In this document: positions 61,362 through 64,000 of the stretch, piece after piece | Position numbering within the stretch: position 1 is the first letter of the stretch | Layout of the letters: every line of letters begins with the position of its first letter | Origin: Pseudomonas sp. Root562 | GTDB lineage: Bacteria; Pseudomonadota; Gammaproteobacteria; Pseudomonadales; Pseudomonadaceae | Direction: 5' to 3' | Assembly: GCF_001427125.1 (NCBI RefSeq) | Contig: NZ_LMGK01000021.1 | Coordinates: forward strand, 210,138 to 274,137 | DNA length: 64,000 nucleotides | Notes under the pieces: generated by a model | The model's input: the letters and a program-made list of their open reading frames with translations, nothing else | What the model was told of the DNA's origin: nothing | Databases searched by the model: none | Made by a program: the position numbers and the translations under genes

Positions 61362-62234
61362 ATGAGCGGTATCCCGTTTGATCAGCGCGAAGGATGGATC
61401 TGGCTCGATGGCGAATTTGTCGAGTGGTCCGAAGCGCGCCTGCATGTACTGACCCACGGCTTGCATTATGCAAGCACGGTGTATGAAGGGGAGCGCGTGT
61501 ACAACGGCAAAATCTTCAAGCTGCGCGAGCACACCGAACGGCTGTATCGCTCGGCGCAACTGATGGACTTTGCCCTGCCGTTTGAGCCCGCTGAGCTGGA
61601 AGCGGCGAGCCACGAACTGCTGCAACGCAACGGTGTGGTCGAAGGTTACCTGCGACCGGTCGCGTGGCGTGGCAGCGAGATGATTTCCACCTCGGCACGT
61701 TTCAATCGCGTGCATGTGGCGATCGCTTGCTGGCAATGGCCGAGCTATTTCGACCCGGCGGCACGCATGGCCGGCATTCGCTTGAAAACCGCGATCTGGC
61801 GTCGACCGCCACCCAACAGCAGCCCCTTTGAAGCCAAGGCCTCCGGGCACTACCAGATCGCCACGTTGAGCAAGCATGACGCTGAGAACAACGGCTACCA
61901 CGACGCCTTGATGCTCGACTGGCGCGGGCACGTTGCCGAAGCCACCAGTGCCAATGTGTTTTTCGTCAAGGACCGGACATTGCACACGCCGGTGGCGGAC
62001 TGTTTCCTCAACGGCATTACCCGGCAGACCGTGATCGAACTGGCGAAGGCGCTGGATTATCAAGTGGTCGAACGGACGATCCTGCCGACCGACCTGGGCG
62101 CCTTCGATGAGTGTTTTCTGACCGGCACTGCCGCTGAAATCACCCCGGTGCAATGCATCGACGAGCAGTCCTACCGACCGGGCAATGCCTGCCGCGATTT
62201 GATCGCCGCTTACACCTCAACCGTCAACGCCTGA
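61362..62234 (+). CDS. Branched-chain-type (fold IV) aminotransferase
   Basis: This 290-residue PLP enzyme is of the IlvE/D-amino-acid transaminase fold: HVLTHGLHYASTVYEGERVY, catalytic Lys 159 in FEAKASGHYQ and the Glu in VAEATSANVFFV. It starts 23 bp after the KamA-like gene, and both may act on one amino acid. As Pseudomonas has its own ilvE, this is probably a dedicated copy. Confidence 0.9.
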   Translation: MSGIPFDQREGWIWLDGEFVEWSEARLHVLTHGLHYASTVYEGERVYNGKIFKLREHTERLYRSAQLMDFALPFEPAELEAASHELLQRNGVVEGYLRPVAWRGSEMISTSARFNRVHVAIACWQWPSYFDPAARMAGIRLKTAIWRRPPPNSSPFEAKASGHYQIATLSKHDAENNGYHDALMLDWRGHVAEATSANVFFVKDRTLHTPVADCFLNGITRQTVIELAKALDYQVVERTILPTDLGAFDECFLTGTAAEITPVQCIDEQSYRPGNACRDLIAAYTSTVNA

Positions 62235-62255
62235 ACAACAGCCAGGAACTTCGCC

Positions 62256-63014
62256 ATGTCAGATCAAGGGATAGTCGCGTCTACACCTTATGTTTCACTG
62301 GGCCATCGTCATCAACAATTGTCGGCGCAGGGCTGGACGGTGCTCACCCCCGGGGAATTTGCTCACGATGTTGTAGGAACACTGCACGAGTTCGGTCAGG
62401 TCATTCCGCAGTTCAACGGTCAGGTCGCCTTCGCTATCACCCGCAAACCAGGGTATGAAGCGTTGCCGTACTCCCAGAGCATGAACGGCATCGGCCCGCA
62501 CACCGAAGCGCCGGTCTATGGACCGCCGCCCCGTTATCTGGCGTTGCATTGCCATAAACAGGCGACCTGCGGTGGCGGGCACACGGGGCTGGTGGACGGT
62601 TATGAATTTCTCAAGTCCCTCGAGCGCTCCGAACCGCAACTGCGCGAATGGCTCGACGACACGCCCGTGGAGTTTGTCGCCACCGCCAAGCCTGGCGAGC
62701 CGGCGCAAACCCGAGTCAGGGAGTACATCCTCACCCCGACCGCAGACGGCGATATTTTTCGCTTCAGCTACAACCAGTTTCACTATGGCGACGTGAACCC
62801 TTCGAAGGAAGCGTTACAGCAGTCGCAGGTCGCCAACGGCACGTCGCCGCTGGCCAGGTTTGCGGCGCTCGGCGAGGCCTACTTTGTCGAGCACAACACC
62901 CCGGTGCTGATTCCCGACGGGTGCCTGCTGATTTGGGATAACTGGCGGATGATTCACGCCCGCAGCCGATACACTGACCCGGCGCGCAACCTCACCCGCT
63001 ACTGGCTGGCCTGA
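62256..63014 (+). CDS. TauD-like Fe(II)/2-oxoglutarate-dependent oxygenase
   Basis: This 252-residue protein has a facial triad of His 82, Glu 84 (IGPHTEAPVY, an H-x-E variant as in clavaminate synthase) and His 234 (NWRMIHARSRY), with Arg 248 in place to bind 2-oxoglutarate. It likely hydroxylates, desaturates or cyclises an amino-acid-derived substrate. It starts 21 bp after the aminotransferase. Confidence 0.85.
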   Translation: MSDQGIVASTPYVSLGHRHQQLSAQGWTVLTPGEFAHDVVGTLHEFGQVIPQFNGQVAFAITRKPGYEALPYSQSMNGIGPHTEAPVYGPPPRYLALHCHKQATCGGGHTGLVDGYEFLKSLERSEPQLREWLDDTPVEFVATAKPGEPAQTRVREYILTPTADGDIFRFSYNQFHYGDVNPSKEALQQSQVANGTSPLARFAALGEAYFVEHNTPVLIPDGCLLIWDNWRMIHARSRYTDPARNLTRYWLA

Positions 63015-63040
63015 TTTTTCCGTCGCCCTTCATTCTTCAG

Positions 63041-63064
63041 GCGCACCCCTCGCGGGTGCGCTTC
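63041..63064 (+). terminator. Weak stem-loop between oxygenase genes
   Basis: GCGCACCC and GGGTGCGC form an 8-bp stem with a 5-base loop, followed by TTCTT. It lies 20 bp before the next gene and could act as a partial terminator or attenuator inside the cluster. Confidence 0.5.
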
Positions 63065-63080
63065 TTACAGGTATTGCGTC

Positions 63081-64000
63081 ATGCAAACAGCAATCGAGAT
63101 TGCTCAAGTCGATCATCAACTGATCGTTCGGCTCAATCAGGCCTGGACCAAACGCGCCACGGTGTGTGCGCCGGACAAAGCCCAGGTCAACGAAGTGTTC
63201 GATCCGTCGCGCCCTGATTATCCAGAATGCATGGTGCCGTTTTTCCATCACCCGGCATTCCAGGCCTTGAGTGATGAACTCAAAAGCAGCGTGGTGACCT
63301 GGGGCTGGATCGGCTACAACCTGCGCACCGTGACCGCCGAGGAACACGTGGTGAATCCGGCGCTGAGCGTCATCGCCAATCAGTACCTGGGCAAGGACGA
63401 CTGGCATTTTCGCGAGGCCATGCAACAGACGCTGATCGACGAGCACTACCACACGCTGATGCACCTGCGCGCTATCGAACGAACAAAACTCGACCGCGCA
63501 CTGGATCAGGATCTGGACTTGCCACCGTCAGTCACTTACCTGCGCCTGAAAGCCTTGTGCGAAGAGCTGACTGAGCAATGGCAACGGGACTTGGCGGCGA
63601 TCACGTTTGCGGTGGTGGCCGAGATCAGCGTCAATGCCTACCTCGACCTGCTGGCGGATGACCAGACCATCCAGCCGCAAAACCGCCGCGTCGCCGAACT
63701 GCATAACCGCGACGAATATGCCCACAGCAAGGTGCTGGCCGAGGTGGCCAAGGTCATGTACGCCAATATGCAGCCAGTCCAGCGGGAATTTTTCGCCCGC
63801 AACCTGTCGGTGGCGCTGAGTGCTTTTATCGCCCAGGACTACTCGATGTGGGAGGCGATCCTGACGCAGCTGGGGATTGAGGATGCGGCGCTGATCATTG
63901 CCGATACCCGCGAGAGCAACAAGAACGCGACGATCATGCGCGACTACAGTGGCCTGCATAAACTGGCCCGCGACCTGGGCATCAGCGAGCAGATCGACTT
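63081..64000 (+). CDS. AurF-like diiron N-oxygenase (3' end outside window)
   Basis: The 306 residues visible have the seven ligands of AurF-type diiron N-oxygenases: Glu 87/88 (TAEEHV), Glu 121 and His 124 (DEHYH), Glu 181 (AEISVNAY), His 208, Glu 212 and His 215 (HNRDEYAH). The spacings from the second Glu onward (+3, +60, +87, +91, +94) equal those of AurF. AurF turns an amine into a nitro group by way of hydroxylamine; CmlI does so in chloramphenicol synthesis. It should oxidise an amine nitrogen of this cluster's product. ATG 63081. Confidence 0.88.
   Translation, partial: MQTAIEIAQVDHQLIVRLNQAWTKRATVCAPDKAQVNEVFDPSRPDYPECMVPFFHHPAFQALSDELKSSVVTWGWIGYNLRTVTAEEHVVNPALSVIANQYLGKDDWHFREAMQQTLIDEHYHTLMHLRAIERTKLDRALDQDLDLPPSVTYLRLKALCEELTEQWQRDLAAITFAVVAEISVNAYLDLLADDQTIQPQNRRVAELHNRDEYAHSKVLAEVAKVMYANMQPVQREFFARNLSVALSAFIAQDYSMWEAILTQLGIEDAALIIADTRESNKNATIMRDYSGLHKLARDLGISEQID

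Overview
The window is chromosomal DNA of a fluorescent Pseudomonas, most like the P. fluorescens group. Evidence: GC-rich coding with Pseudomonas gene neighbourhoods (cysZ/trxB, folM-folE-folX, hmgR-hmgA-fahA-maiA, norR-hmp, cyoABCDE), several Pseudomonas-type REP inverted repeats in intergenic gaps, and proteins close to P. putida KT2440 ones (2-aminoadipate transaminase, short LOV protein, class II LitR). I see no rRNA, tRNA, CRISPR array, intact IS element or replication origin.

Layout. 0-9.6 kb: a cut-off glycosyltransferase, cysZ and trxB diverging, a 2-aminoadipate aminotransferase, a minus-strand folM-folE-folX-DUF1244-hopJ run (tetrahydromonapterin synthesis), then a likely blue-light module (class II LitR-type MerR regulator, PilZ-like protein, short LOV photoreceptor) and a flavodoxin. 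9.8-15.6 kb: class II aldolase, alpha/beta hydrolase and SDR genes, then a colicin/pyocin-type DNase bacteriocin locus joined to the 3' end of the SDR gene. It holds a full toxin with its immunity gene, plus a second, orphan immunity gene with a relic of its lost toxin and a second copy of the SDR 3' end. 16-23.5 kb: DUF1302/DUF1329 envelope pair with a MalT-like LuxR regulator, then the homogentisate operon (23.6-26.9 kb) with HmgR and a clear palindromic operator. 27-46 kb: housekeeping and stress genes: SirB1-like protein, a leucine-dehydrogenase-like protein lacking a key lysine, SOS gene yebG with a LexA box, psiE, sdaA/LysR, HPF/RaiA, a Fur-box-preceded DUF3649-PepSY-DUF3325 operon, AraC, EamA transporter, ghrB, cheV, and norR-hmp with NorR sites and a sigma54-like promoter. 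46-52.5 kb: dsbB and the cytochrome bo3 oxidase operon cyoABCDE. 52.9-53.9 kb: a two-gene cassette with an AbiEii/DUF6036-like nucleotidyltransferase.

54-64 kb is the most unusual part. A MocR regulator diverges, across a perfect 8+8 bp palindrome, from an MFS-like exporter, an ATP-grasp ligase, RidA, a cupin, a GST, a KamA-family radical SAM enzyme, a fold-type IV aminotransferase, a TauD-like Fe(II)/2OG enzyme and an AurF-like diiron N-oxygenase running off the right edge. Together they look like an uncharacterised cluster for a small N-oxidised, amino-acid-derived metabolite. I do not recognise its product.
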